This document shows positions 45,592-53,959 of a stretch of 64,000 nt of DNA, one piece after another; within the stretch, counting starts at the first letter, position 1; every line of letters begins with the position of its first letter. The stretch covers positions 1 to 64,000 of the forward strand of contig NZ_CP049989.1 of the NCBI RefSeq assembly GCF_011388215.1, given 5' to 3'. The stretch is from Hydrogenophaga crocea (GTDB lineage: Bacteria; Pseudomonadota; Gammaproteobacteria; Burkholderiales; Burkholderiaceae_C). Both the position numbers and the translations under genes were made by a program. A model generated the notes under the pieces. It was not told where the DNA came from, searched no databases, and saw only the letters and a program-made list of their open reading frames with translations.

Positions 45592-46470
45592 ATGCCCATG
45601 AACGCGCAGCCGCTGGCCGGCATCGGCCTGAAGGACGAGCACATGCTGCCCCTGCTGCAAGGCGAGGCCGGCGCGGCGGACGTGGGCTTCGTCGAGGTGC
45701 ACGCCGAGAACCTCATGGTCGACGGCGGGCCGCGCCTGGGCCGGCTCGACCGCTTGCGCGAGCGGCTGCCGCTGTCGGTGCACGGTGTGGGCCTGTCCAT
45801 CGGCGGCGCGCAGCCGCCCTGCGAACAGCACCTGGAGCGGCTCGCGCGCGTGCTGCAGCGCCACGAGCCGCGCTGGTTCTCCGAGCACCTGGCCTGGTCG
45901 GGCCACGGCGGTCTCTGGTTCAACGACCTGCTGCCGCTGCCCTACGACCGGCCCACGTTGCACCGCGTCTGCGCGCACATCGACCGCGTGCAGACGCGCC
46001 TGCGGCGCCCGCTGCTGCTCGAGAATCCGAGCACCTACCTGGCCTACGCGCGCTCCACCATGGACGAGGCGGGCTTTCTGATCGAGGTCGTGCGGCGCAC
46101 CGGCTGCGGCGTGCTGCTCGACGTCAACAACGCGCACGTGAGCGCCGTCAACCAGGGGCAGGACGCGGCGGATTTCATCGAGCGGCTGGTGCGCGGTCTG
46201 CCCGCGGGCGCGGTGGGCGAGATCCACCTCGCGGGCCATGCGGTGGATGCCGATGCGCAGGGCGCGCCGCTGCTGATCGACAGCCACGGCGCGCCCGTGG
46301 CCGAAGCGGTCTGGTCGCTCTACCGGCAGGCCATAGCGCTGCTGGGCCCGGTGCCCACGCTGATCGAACGCGACCAGGACGTGCCCCCGCTGGCGCGCCT
46401 GAGCGCCGAGGCCCGGCGGGCCCGGGCGCTGATGGCGGCGCTGCCCGTGCCCGACGAGGTTGACCCGTGA
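45592..46470 (+). CDS. bufB: MNIO-family (DUF692) peptide-modifying oxidase, BufB
   Basis: A 292-residue TIM-barrel enzyme of the multinuclear non-heme iron family that includes MbnB. Conserved metal-ligand stretches are visible: VHGVGLSIGG, SEHLAWSG, LLENPSTY, LDVNNAHVSAVN, EIHLAGH, IDSHGAPV and LIERDQDVPP. MNIO enzymes install oxidised cysteine-derived heterocycles in peptide precursors; its neighbour bufA1 is the likely substrate. The stop overlaps the next gene (GTGA). Confidence 0.92.
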   Translation: MPMNAQPLAGIGLKDEHMLPLLQGEAGAADVGFVEVHAENLMVDGGPRLGRLDRLRERLPLSVHGVGLSIGGAQPPCEQHLERLARVLQRHEPRWFSEHLAWSGHGGLWFNDLLPLPYDRPTLHRVCAHIDRVQTRLRRPLLLENPSTYLAYARSTMDEAGFLIEVVRRTGCGVLLDVNNAHVSAVNQGQDAADFIERLVRGLPAGAVGEIHLAGHAVDADAQGAPLLIDSHGAPVAEAVWSLYRQAIALLGPVPTLIERDQDVPPLARLSAEARRARALMAALPVPDEVDP

Positions 46471-47252
46471 GCGCGCTGCTCTCGGCCTTTGCCGCCGCGC
46501 TGCGCGCGCCCGCACTGCCGCCGCCGCCCGGCCTGTGCGCCTGGAACGGCTCCGACGTGCGGACCCGCTTCAACGTGCACCGCAACACCTTTGTGGCGGG
46601 CCTGGTGCAGGCGCTGGGCGACACGCTGCCCGTGTGCCGCCAGGCGCTGGGCGCCGAGACCTTCGATGCCCTCGCCAAAGCCTATGTGCACGACGACCCG
46701 CCGCGCTCGCCGGTGCTGTCGGCCTGGGGCCAGGGCTTCGATGCCTGGGTGCGCGCGCACCCGCACGCCGCCTCGGTCTGGCCCTGGCTGGCCGATCTCG
46801 CGCGGCTCGAGCGCGCCCGCGCGATCGCCTGGACCGCGGGCGATGCGCCCGCGTCGAGCGCTCCTGAATTCGCAGCGCTGTGCGCCCAGCCCGAGCGGCT
46901 GGCGCGGACGCGCTTCACCTTGCACCCGTCGTGCCAGGTGCTGCGCTTCGACTGGGGCGTGGTGGACTTGTGGGTCGCCCACCAGGGCGCCGAGCCGCCC
47001 GCGGACCTGGCCGTGCACGAGCGGGCCGACGCCGCGCTGGTGTTGCGCGACGACGCGCGGGACGGGGCGGTGCTGGTGCTGCGGCTGGCGCCGCCCGCGG
47101 CCGCCTTCGTCGAGCGGCTGGCCCAGGGGCAGACATTGGGTGAGGCCGCGCTGGCCGCGCCGGCCGCGGGCGTCGACCTCGCGGCCTGCCTCGCCCTGTT
47201 GATCCGCCACCGCGCCATCGCGGGGCATGCACCGCCTGGAGACCTTCCATGA
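46467..47252 (+). CDS. bufC: DUF2063 partner protein, BufC
   Basis: A 261-residue protein of the HvfC/BufC family (putative DNA-binding DUF2063), the usual partner of DUF692 enzymes and thought to present the precursor peptide. The N-terminal helical region contains RTRFNVHRNTFVAGLVQALGDTLPV and VHDDPPRSPVLS, the family hallmark. It begins at a GTG overlapping the bufB stop and ends overlapping the DoxX start by four bases. Confidence 0.9.
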   Translation: MSALLSAFAAALRAPALPPPPGLCAWNGSDVRTRFNVHRNTFVAGLVQALGDTLPVCRQALGAETFDALAKAYVHDDPPRSPVLSAWGQGFDAWVRAHPHAASVWPWLADLARLERARAIAWTAGDAPASSAPEFAALCAQPERLARTRFTLHPSCQVLRFDWGVVDLWVAHQGAEPPADLAVHERADAALVLRDDARDGAVLVLRLAPPAAAFVERLAQGQTLGEAALAAPAAGVDLAACLALLIRHRAIAGHAPPGDLP

Positions 47253-47764
47253 AGCCGACGCTGACCCACCGCCTGTTCGTGTTCACCGGGGGCTGGCAGG
47301 CGCGCGCCGAGGCGGCGCGCTGGCCCGGCGATCTGCTGGCGCTGCTGGCGCGGATCTCGATCGCCGCGACCTTCTGGCGCTCGGGCCAGACCAAGGTCGA
47401 GGGCTTTGCGGTCGACCTGGTGGACGGCGTGTTCGAGTGGGGCTGGCCGCACCTGGCGCCGCAGGCCGTCGGCCTGTTCCGCGACGAGTACGCGCTGCCG
47501 CTGCTGCCGCCCGAGGCGGCCGCGCTGATGGCCGCGTGGGCCGAGCACCTGCTGCCGATCGCACTGCTGCTGGGGTTGGCCACGCGCCTGTCGGCGCTCG
47601 GGCTGCTGGGCATGACGGCGGTGATCCAGCTGCTGGTCTACCCGGGGGCCTGGCCGATCCACGGGCTGTGGGCCGCGGTGCTGCTCATGCTGGTGCTGCG
47701 CGGGCCGGGGCGGTGCTCGGTCGACCACGTGCTGGCCCGGGCGGTGCGCGACCATGGCGTTTGA
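47249..47764 (+). CDS. DoxX-family membrane protein
   Basis: A 171-residue protein with about four transmembrane helices, including LLARISIAATFWRSGQTKV and HLLPIALLLGLATRL. DoxX proteins often accompany bufferin genes and may support redox or quinone-linked steps at the membrane; the exact job is unknown. Its start overlaps bufC, and the downstream sigma-factor ATG lies inside its end. Confidence 0.88.
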   Translation: MKPTLTHRLFVFTGGWQARAEAARWPGDLLALLARISIAATFWRSGQTKVEGFAVDLVDGVFEWGWPHLAPQAVGLFRDEYALPLLPPEAAALMAAWAEHLLPIALLLGLATRLSALGLLGMTAVIQLLVYPGAWPIHGLWAAVLLMLVLRGPGRCSVDHVLARAVRDHGV

Positions 47765-48401
47765 GACCTCGGCCCGCGTGGCCGCATTTGCCTGGCCGGC
47801 GCCGCCGCTCGACAATGCGCCGGCCCCTTGCCACGCCCGCCCCCGATTGAGTGCCGCCCCCGACGAATTCGAGAACGCGCTGCGACCGCTGTGGCTGCGC
47901 GCCCAGGCCGGTGACGAAGCGGCCTACCGCGAAGCCCTGCAGCGCATGGCCATGCGGCTGCGCCAGCACCTGCGCCGGCGCATGGCGTCGCTGCCCGACG
48001 AGCTCGAGGACCTGGTGCAGGAAACCCTGCTCGCGCTGCACCTGCAGCGCGGCTCTTACGATCCGCAGGTGCCCGTGACGGCCTGGATGCTGGCGATCGC
48101 GCGCCACAAGCTGATCGACCTCTGGCGCCGGCGCGGCCGGCAGGACGCCTTGCACGACCCGATCGACGATGTGGACGGTGCGCAGCTCGTGGCCGCCGCG
48201 CACGACGAAGGCGCGCAGCGCGACCTGAGCCAGTTGCTGGCCGACCTGCCGGCGGCGCAGCGCGAGGCCATCGTGCTGACGAAGATCGAGGGCTTGTCGG
48301 TGGCCGAGGTGTCGGTGCGCACGGGCGCCAGCGAATCGGCGATCAAGGTGCAGGTGCACCGCGGCCTCAAGCGCCTGGCCGATCGGGTGCGCCGATCGTG
48401 A
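47754..48401 (+). CDS. ECF-type RNA polymerase sigma factor
   Basis: A 215-residue sigma70 family member, region 2 (LPDELEDLVQETLLALHLQRGSYDPQVPVTAWMLAIARHKLIDLWRRRGR) and region 4 (LPAAQREAIVLTKIEGLSVAEVS...SESAIKVQVHRGLKRL). The ATG at 47754 overlaps the DoxX gene; the first 35 residues look poorly conserved, so a later start is possible. It is followed by its probable anti-sigma gene. It likely directs transcription from the GTAACC-containing promoter before bufA1, a positive loop since it lies in the same run of genes. Confidence 0.88.
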   Translation: MAFETSARVAAFAWPAPPLDNAPAPCHARPRLSAAPDEFENALRPLWLRAQAGDEAAYREALQRMAMRLRQHLRRRMASLPDELEDLVQETLLALHLQRGSYDPQVPVTAWMLAIARHKLIDLWRRRGRQDALHDPIDDVDGAQLVAAAHDEGAQRDLSQLLADLPAAQREAIVLTKIEGLSVAEVSVRTGASESAIKVQVHRGLKRLADRVRRS

Positions 48402-48431
48402 ACGGGCCGACGACACCGGAAGCGAATCCCC

Positions 48432-49067
48432 ATGAAGACCGATGACCTGATCCTTCTGCTCGCGCAAGGCGCGGGCCCGGCGCCGCGGGCGCAGGCCTGG
48501 CGCCGCCTGTGGCCGGGTGCGGTGCTGGGCCTGCTGGCCAGCATCGCGCTGGCGGCCTGGCTGCTGGGCCTGATCCCGGCCGGCCTGTACCGCGAGGTCG
48601 CGCCCTGGTTCAAGATCGTCTACGCGGGCGCCATGGGCGTGAGCACCGGCTGGCTGGTGATCCGCCTGAGCCGGCCCGTGCCCCGCTGGCGCGGGCCGCT
48701 GCTGGCGGTGGCGGCCGTGCTCGTGGCGGCCGTGCTGGTGGGGCTCGCGGGCTGGCTCGCGAGCCCGGCGGCGAGCCGCCTGCCGGGCCTGCTGGGCCAT
48801 TCGTGGACGCGCTGCTCGCTCAACGTGATGGCCTTGTCGCTGCCGGCCCTGGCCGCGGCCTTCTGGGCCCTGCGCGGGCTCGCGCCGACGCGACCGGTGC
48901 TGGCCGGGGCCGGCGCCGGCCTGTTCGCGGGCAGCCTCGGGGCGCTGGGCTATGCGCTGTCGTGCACCGAACTCGCGCTGCCCTTCGTCGCGCTCTGGTA
49001 CACGCTGGGCATGCTGCTGAGCGGCGCGCTCGGGGCGCTGCTGGGGCCGCGGCTGCTGCGCTGGTGA
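48432..49067 (+). CDS. NrsF-family (DUF1109) anti-sigma factor
   Basis: A 211-residue membrane protein with an N-terminal cytoplasmic stretch (MKTDDLILLLAQGAGPAP) and six hydrophobic segments. This is the NrsF layout, the membrane anti-sigma factor that restrains SigF-type ECF sigma factors. NrsF proteins sense stress such as toxic metals through cysteines; this protein has cysteines in SWTRCSLN and ALSCTELA. It follows the sigma gene after 30 bases. Confidence 0.88.
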   Translation: MKTDDLILLLAQGAGPAPRAQAWRRLWPGAVLGLLASIALAAWLLGLIPAGLYREVAPWFKIVYAGAMGVSTGWLVIRLSRPVPRWRGPLLAVAAVLVAAVLVGLAGWLASPAASRLPGLLGHSWTRCSLNVMALSLPALAAAFWALRGLAPTRPVLAGAGAGLFAGSLGALGYALSCTELALPFVALWYTLGMLLSGALGALLGPRLLRW

Positions 49068-49156
49068 GCCCGCGCGCCCGGCCGCGTGCGCAGGGCAGGG
49101 GGAGCAGCGCCGTCGGGCGGCCTTTCACGGGGTGAGCACATGGGGTAAAACGCCGC

Positions 49157-50329
49157 ATGTCCCGCGCCGCCGCCCTCATGCACCGGGCCACCGAGGCCCT
49201 CACCTCGGCGATCTACGACGCCGCGCTCGACCCGCTGCACTGGCCCGCGGTGCTCGCACACCTCAAGACCTGCTTCCGCACCGAGGCCGAGACCTTCTAC
49301 GTGCTCGACTTCGACACCCGCCGCCTCACGCAGGCGCACCTGGCGGGGATCACGCCGCACTGGATGGCCTGCTTCGATGGCTTGTACTTTGCGCCCGACA
49401 ACCCCTGGAACGTGCACTCCGAGGCGCTGCACCGGCTGGGCATGGTGCGCACCAACGAACGGCTCGACGCCTACACCCGCGAGCGCGGCGTGCTGTACCG
49501 CTCGGCGTATTACCAGGAGTGGATGCGCCCGCAGGGCTTTCGCTACAGCCTGGGCAACACCCTCACCAACGAGCGCAGCGGCATCGTCAACGTGACGCTG
49601 CTGCGCGCGCCCGATCTGCCCACCTTCAGCGCGCGCGAGGTGCAGCTGTTCGAGCGCCTGAGCGGCCACTTCGCGCGCGCACTGCGCATCCGCGAGCGCT
49701 TGGGCGCGGCGGCGCTGCGCCGCGATCAACTGGCCGGCGCGCTCGACAGCCTGCACGGCGGCGTGCTCATCGTGACGCCCGATGGGGCGCTGGTGCACGG
49801 CAACCGCGCCGCGCTGCAAACGCTCGCGCAGGCCGACGCCCTGGTGTACCGGCAGGGTCGCGTGCAGGCGGCCCGGCCCGCCTGGCAGCCCGCGCTGGCG
49901 GCGCTGTTGCAGGCGCACGCACCGCGGCCCGGCGGCCTGGCAGCGTCCACCGACACGCTGGTGCTGCCGCGCACGGGCGCAGGCTTGCCCTTGCGCGTGC
50001 AGGCGGCGGGGCTGGCGCTGCCGCTGTCGTCGGCGCAATCGCACCGGCCTTGCGTGCTGCTGGCGCTCTCGGGCACGCCCCACGACCCGCCGCCCTCGCG
50101 CGCCGACTGGCTGCGCCAGGCCCATGCGCTCACACCCGCCGAGGCGCGCCTGGCCGAGGCGCTGCTCGATGGCCTGAGCCTGCGACACGCCGCCGAGCGC
50201 CTGGGCCTGACCTACGGCAGCGCGCGCACGCGGCTCAAAGGGGTGTTTCACAAGACCGGCGTGCGGCGCCAGGCCGAGTTGGTCGCGCGCCTGCAGCGCG
50301 AGCTCGCCACGCCGCTGCGCCCGCACTGA
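49157..50329 (+). CDS. LuxR-type helix-turn-helix regulator
   Basis: A 390-residue regulator. The N-terminal half shows no recognised signal domain but includes TFYVLDFDTRRLTQ, and a PAS-like middle part (LDSLHGGVLIVTPDGALVHGNRAALQ). The C-terminus is a LuxR-type helix-turn-helix: LTPAEARLAEALLDGLSLRHAAERLGLTYGSARTRLKGVFHKTG. It precedes a lux-box-like palindrome and a run of secreted-protein genes, which are likely targets. Confidence 0.9.
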   Translation: MSRAAALMHRATEALTSAIYDAALDPLHWPAVLAHLKTCFRTEAETFYVLDFDTRRLTQAHLAGITPHWMACFDGLYFAPDNPWNVHSEALHRLGMVRTNERLDAYTRERGVLYRSAYYQEWMRPQGFRYSLGNTLTNERSGIVNVTLLRAPDLPTFSAREVQLFERLSGHFARALRIRERLGAAALRRDQLAGALDSLHGGVLIVTPDGALVHGNRAALQTLAQADALVYRQGRVQAARPAWQPALAALLQAHAPRPGGLAASTDTLVLPRTGAGLPLRVQAAGLALPLSSAQSHRPCVLLALSGTPHDPPPSRADWLRQAHALTPAEARLAEALLDGLSLRHAAERLGLTYGSARTRLKGVFHKTGVRRQAELVARLQRELATPLRPH

Positions 50330-50354
50330 GCGCACCCTGAGCCCGCGGCCCCGA

Positions 50355-50399
50355 ACCTCCCATTTGGGAGGTGTCGTGCGCGGCCCGGCGACCTAGCAT
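50355..50399 (+). promoter_or_regulatory. Lux-box-like palindrome and promoter before the 50428 gene
   Basis: The perfect 18-base palindrome ACCTCCCA-TT-TGGGAGGT spans 50355-50372, with the ACCT...AGGT ends of lux boxes. A -10-like TAGCAT lies at 50394-50399. With transcription starting near 50406 the palindrome centre is at about -42.5, the classic position for LuxR-type activators, and the adjacent upstream gene encodes a LuxR-type regulator. Confidence 0.65.
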
Positions 50400-50427
50400 G
50401 GGCGCACCACCACCGAGGGGAGTCGCC

Positions 50428-51192
50428 ATGCCTCACACCGTTTTCCGGGGGGCTTGTGCCGCGCTGCTGTCCATGGCCGCCGCGCTGTGCCAGCCTGCCG
50501 CCGCGCAACCATCGTTCGACATCGTGGGCCTGCGCCCGGGCATGACCGAAGCCGAGGCCATGGCCGTGCTCAACACCCACCGGCCCGGCATGCGCGTGCA
50601 AAAGCGCAGCATGACCTACAACTACAGCGACGGCGTGCAGCAGCTCAACACACCGCCGTTCCTGTACGAGCTGTGGGTGACCTTCGACGACGCCCAGGGC
50701 CGCGAGGATTTCCGGCTCTACTTCGCGCCGCCGCCCAGCGCTTCGCGCGTGCTGGGCATGACGCGGCAGATGAGCCTCAAGGCCCCGCCCACGCAGGCCC
50801 AGCTCGGTGCCCAGCTGGCGCAGCGCTACGGCCCGCCCACCACCAGCGGCAAGAGCAACAGCACCCTCAACCAGGTGTGGGGCGAGCCCGGCAAACCCAC
50901 GTGCTGGCGCAGCACGCCCAACACCACGGTGATCGGCGTGGGCGAGGCGTCGGACATCCTGAGCAGCCTCAAGCGCGGGCAGGAGAAGGGTTATGTGCCG
51001 CGCGATCCGTCCACCTGCGGGCTGGCCGCGGCCGCGAGCCTGTCCGGCGATCCGGTGCACAACCTGATGGTGCGGCTGGTGGACTACGGCGCCTGGGCCA
51101 GCACGCACCAGAAGGCCAGGGACTGGGTGGAGCAGCAGCGGCAAGAGGCCGTGAAGGCCCGGCTGTCGCGCGGCGCAGCGCCCAAGCTCTGA
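50428..51192 (+). CDS. Secreted protein of unknown function
   Basis: A 254-residue exported protein. The signal peptide (about 1-27) ends at PAAAQP, with a GAGGGG ribosome site before the ATG. The mature protein starts FDIVGLRPGMTEAEAMAVLN, a segment resembling small periplasmic domains that bind or process ligands in pairs, and it has no recognised catalytic motif. It is the first gene after the lux-box-like palindrome, so probably controlled by the upstream regulator. Confidence 0.75.
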   Translation: MPHTVFRGACAALLSMAAALCQPAAAQPSFDIVGLRPGMTEAEAMAVLNTHRPGMRVQKRSMTYNYSDGVQQLNTPPFLYELWVTFDDAQGREDFRLYFAPPPSASRVLGMTRQMSLKAPPTQAQLGAQLAQRYGPPTTSGKSNSTLNQVWGEPGKPTCWRSTPNTTVIGVGEASDILSSLKRGQEKGYVPRDPSTCGLAAAASLSGDPVHNLMVRLVDYGAWASTHQKARDWVEQQRQEAVKARLSRGAAPKL

Positions 51193-51198
51193 GCGGCC

Positions 51199-51744
51199 AT
51201 GAACGCGCGTTCGTGTTGGCTGGCCCTGGGCTGCCTCGTCGCCGCGGCGGCGGTGTGGGCCCAGCCCGCGGCGGGGCCGCGCTTGCTGTTCGCCGGCGTG
51301 GCCGAGCGCCTGCCCACGGCCGACCAGCAGGCCATCTTCCGACTGCTCGACTACCGGGTTGCGCCGGGCGGCAAGGCCCTGGTGGCGCCCGATTGCGGCG
51401 AGATCGCGCACGAGACCCAGGTGCTCGACCTCAACAGCGACGGTGTGCCCGAGGTGCTGGTGATCGCGGGCAATGGCTGCACCTCGGGCCACACCGGCTC
51501 ATCGGTGTTCCTGTTCGTCAAGAACGCGCAGGGGCGCTACACGCAGCAGCTCGGCTTTCCGGGCGCGAGCGTCACGCCCTTGCCCACGCGCAGTCAGGGA
51601 TGGCAGGACCTTCGCATCGGCACCGCGGGGTTTTGCGAACCGGTGTGGGCGTGGAAGGGGGCGGCCTACGACCTGCAGTGCAGCGTGGAAACGCAGCGCC
51701 GCGGTTGCCAGGGGCTGGGGCCGGTGAAGCTGTGCCGGCGATGA
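51199..51744 (+). CDS. Secreted protein with EF-hand/FG-GAP-like loop
   Basis: A 181-residue exported protein with a signal peptide ending AVWAQPAA (about residue 25) and a DLNSDGVPEVLVIAG loop, like the calcium-binding loops of FG-GAP repeat proteins. Six cysteines in the mature part suggest disulfides. Six bases separate it from the preceding gene, so the two are likely one operon. Function unknown. Confidence 0.75.
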   Translation: MNARSCWLALGCLVAAAAVWAQPAAGPRLLFAGVAERLPTADQQAIFRLLDYRVAPGGKALVAPDCGEIAHETQVLDLNSDGVPEVLVIAGNGCTSGHTGSSVFLFVKNAQGRYTQQLGFPGASVTPLPTRSQGWQDLRIGTAGFCEPVWAWKGAAYDLQCSVETQRRGCQGLGPVKLCRR

Positions 51745-51799
51745 CCCGCGGGTGCCGCCCTGTGCCGGATGAGGATCACCATCCACGAGAAGGATCGCC

Positions 51800-52480
51800 A
51801 TGAATCGCATCGCTGCCCTCGTGCTCGGTCTTGCGGGTCTGTGGTTTCTGCTGCTGGCCAGCCCGCGGTCCGCCGGTGAAGCGGCCGTGAAGTACGCGTT
51901 CGCCGCCATCCTGCTGTGGTCGGCCTACAGGCGCCTGCGCGCCGCTTCGAAGAAGACGGCCGAGTACCGCATGCAGGCCGACGGCGAGTGGACGCGGCTC
52001 ACGGTGTTGCCCGCAGCGCCCCCGACGCTGTGGTTTCCCGCGGGTCTCGCGATCGTGCTGGGTGCCGGCGTGGTGGGCAGTGGCGTGGCCTACCTGTGGG
52101 TGCTGGGTTTGCTGTTCGCAGCGCTGGCATGGCTCACCTTGCTCAAGGACCACCGGGGCGGCAAGCCCGCGCGACCGCGCAGCCTGCGCGTGGGTCCGCA
52201 GGGCATCGAGACGGAGGGCACGCTCTTGCGCAAGGACGACATCCATCGCCTGCGCATCAGGAACCAGTTCGCTGGGGGCGCCGAGATCGTCTACGACGCC
52301 GCGCGCGGCCTGCCCACCGGTGTGGCGATGGGGCTCGCGGGCCGGCGTGCGCTTGCCGAGGTTGCGTACCGGGTGGAGGTGGAGGCCGCAGGGAAGGCTC
52401 ATGTGCTCGCCGCAGGACTGGATGAGGTGACGGCCGCTGGCCTGGTCACCGAGATCGGCAAGGCCTTGGAGCGGCGCTGA
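51800..52480 (+). CDS. Membrane protein of unknown function
   Basis: A 226-residue protein with an N-terminal hydrophobic helix, a second pair of hydrophobic segments (about residues 68-115) and a soluble C-terminal domain with SLRVGPQGIETEGTLLRKDDIHRLRIRN, similar in shape to small PH-like domains of bacterial membrane proteins. It starts 55 bases after the preceding secreted protein. I do not recognise the family. Confidence 0.7.
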   Translation: MNRIAALVLGLAGLWFLLLASPRSAGEAAVKYAFAAILLWSAYRRLRAASKKTAEYRMQADGEWTRLTVLPAAPPTLWFPAGLAIVLGAGVVGSGVAYLWVLGLLFAALAWLTLLKDHRGGKPARPRSLRVGPQGIETEGTLLRKDDIHRLRIRNQFAGGAEIVYDAARGLPTGVAMGLAGRRALAEVAYRVEVEAAGKAHVLAAGLDEVTAAGLVTEIGKALERR

Positions 52481-52543
52481 ACGGCTGTCTGTCGAAAGCG
52501 GGGCGCCCGCTCGTGTCACACGGCTTGCGCGTCAAACGTCTTG

Positions 52544-52572
52544 TGGGCAGAGGCCGAATCGACCTCTGCCCA
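52544..52572. repeat. Inverted repeat before the AhpD-like gene
   Basis: TGGGCAGAGG and CCTCTGCCCA form a perfect 10-base stem around a 9-base loop, 26 bases upstream of the AhpD-like start. There is no T-run, so it is more likely a leader hairpin or an operator than a terminator. Confidence 0.6.
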
Positions 52573-52598
52573 TCAACGACTTCAAAGGACGCTGTTTC

Positions 52599-53048
52599 AT
52601 GGACCGCGCTGTCTGGTTTCAATCATCTCCCGAGGGTGCAAAGGCGATTGGCGCGCTGCACCACTTCGTCACCCAGGGCACCCGCCTGCCGAGTGCACTG
52701 ACGCATCTGGTCTTCCTGCGGGTGTCGCAGATCAACGGCTGCGCGCATTGCATCGACATCCACACCCGCGACCTGCTCGCCGAAGGCATGTCGGTGGACA
52801 AGCTGGCGCTCGTGCCGGTCTGGCACGAAGCGCAGTACCTCTTTTCGGCGCAGGAGCGCGCGGCCCTGGCGTGGTCCGAGGAGGTGACGCGCATCGCCGA
52901 GACGCATGCCAGCGACGACGCCTACGCGGCCGCACTGGCCGTGTTCGGCGAAAAGGATCTGGTGGATCTGACCCTCACCATCGCCGCCATGAACGCCATC
53001 AACCGCATGGGCATCGGCTTTCGCATGAAGCCGCGGGCCAAGGCGTGA
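52599..53048 (+). CDS. AhpD-like carboxymuconolactone decarboxylase family protein
   Basis: A 149-residue all-helical protein with the CXXC-type redox motif in RVSQINGCAHCIDIHTRDL and the family segments AALAWSEEVTRIAE and DLTLTIAAMNAINRMGIGF. These proteins resemble the AhpD antioxidant/disulfide reductase fold, and this subgroup usually reacts with peroxides or small thiols. A TTTCA context surrounds the ATG at 52599 with an AAAGGA-type ribosome site. Confidence 0.9.
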   Translation: MDRAVWFQSSPEGAKAIGALHHFVTQGTRLPSALTHLVFLRVSQINGCAHCIDIHTRDLLAEGMSVDKLALVPVWHEAQYLFSAQERAALAWSEEVTRIAETHASDDAYAAALAVFGEKDLVDLTLTIAAMNAINRMGIGFRMKPRAKA

Positions 53049-53060
53049 GCGATCGCGGCC

Positions 53061-53897
53061 CTATCGGGCAGGCCGGCCAGGGCCCCGGGGGCGGGCCGGC
53101 GGCGCGGTCTCGAAGGTCAGGTTGCCCCAGTGGCTGTCCCAATCGAACCGCCCGGGATCGGTGGACGGCACCATGTGCACGACGCTGACCATCCACACGC
53201 CACGCCAGGGCAAGGCCAGCGATGCCTGACCGCGGGTGTCCGTGCGGGTGCGCAGCACCGTCAGTTGCCCGCCGCGCTGGTGCCAGGCCTTGAGCAGCGC
53301 CTGCCCGAGCGGCCGCCCCTCGAACAGGACCTGCATCGAAAGCGCCTGGCCGGGCGCCAGCGCGAGCGGGTTGGCGATCGGCACGATCTCCAGGGTCTGG
53401 CCGATCGTGCGCCGGTGGGTGTCGTCGCTGCGTCCGCCCACGCGCAGCAGCGTCTTGACGTGGCGGCGGTAGCGTTCGCGCACCGGTGAGGCGTCGGCGG
53501 GCCTGGCCTGGCGTTGTGCGAGCACGTGGTCCAGCCCCTCCTCGCGCAGGTAGGCGTTGAAGGTGTCGGGCGCCAGGGTGACGCTGAACGCCTGGGTGTC
53601 GAGCGCGATCATCTGGGTGCCCGGCTTCTCGAAGGCCAGGGCCACGCGGTCCTGGCCGAGATCGGCGGGCAACAGCGGCGTGAGCAGCTGTTCGGTGTCG
53701 GCGCCGAAGACGCGCAGCGCCTCGGCGATGGGGCGCCCGAATCCCACGGGATCGCCCACGAAATGTTCGCCCACCCGAAGCGCCACCTCGACCGGCTCCC
53801 GCGCCGCGGGCGAGAAGCGGTCGGGCATCATCCAGAACTCGTGCGCGAAGGCCGTGTGCGCCCAGAGCAGGGCCGCGGTGATGAGCAGCGGTTTCAT
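53061..53897 (-). CDS. DUF4198 periplasmic protein
   Basis: A 278-residue exported protein. The signal (about 1-18, ending TAFA) is followed at once by HEFWMMPDRFSP, the N-terminal His-Glu-Phe-Trp motif typical of DUF4198 and NikM-like proteins, in which the mature N-terminal histidine can bind metal. Later segments RVGEHFVGDPVGF and RTDTRGQASLALPWRGVWMVSVVHM are typical. It is the last of three consecutive - strand genes with the DUF4331 protein and a lipoprotein, suggesting a metal- or envelope-related system. Confidence 0.87.
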   Translation of the reverse strand: MKPLLITAALLWAHTAFAHEFWMMPDRFSPAAREPVEVALRVGEHFVGDPVGFGRPIAEALRVFGADTEQLLTPLLPADLGQDRVALAFEKPGTQMIALDTQAFSVTLAPDTFNAYLREEGLDHVLAQRQARPADASPVRERYRRHVKTLLRVGGRSDDTHRRTIGQTLEIVPIANPLALAPGQALSMQVLFEGRPLGQALLKAWHQRGGQLTVLRTRTDTRGQASLALPWRGVWMVSVVHMVPSTDPGRFDWDSHWGNLTFETAPPARPRGPGRPAR

Positions 53898-53959
53898 GTG
53901 AAGGGGGGACCGGCGCGTGGCCGCGCCGGTCCCCGTGGGGTTGACGGACCGGGCGCCGC

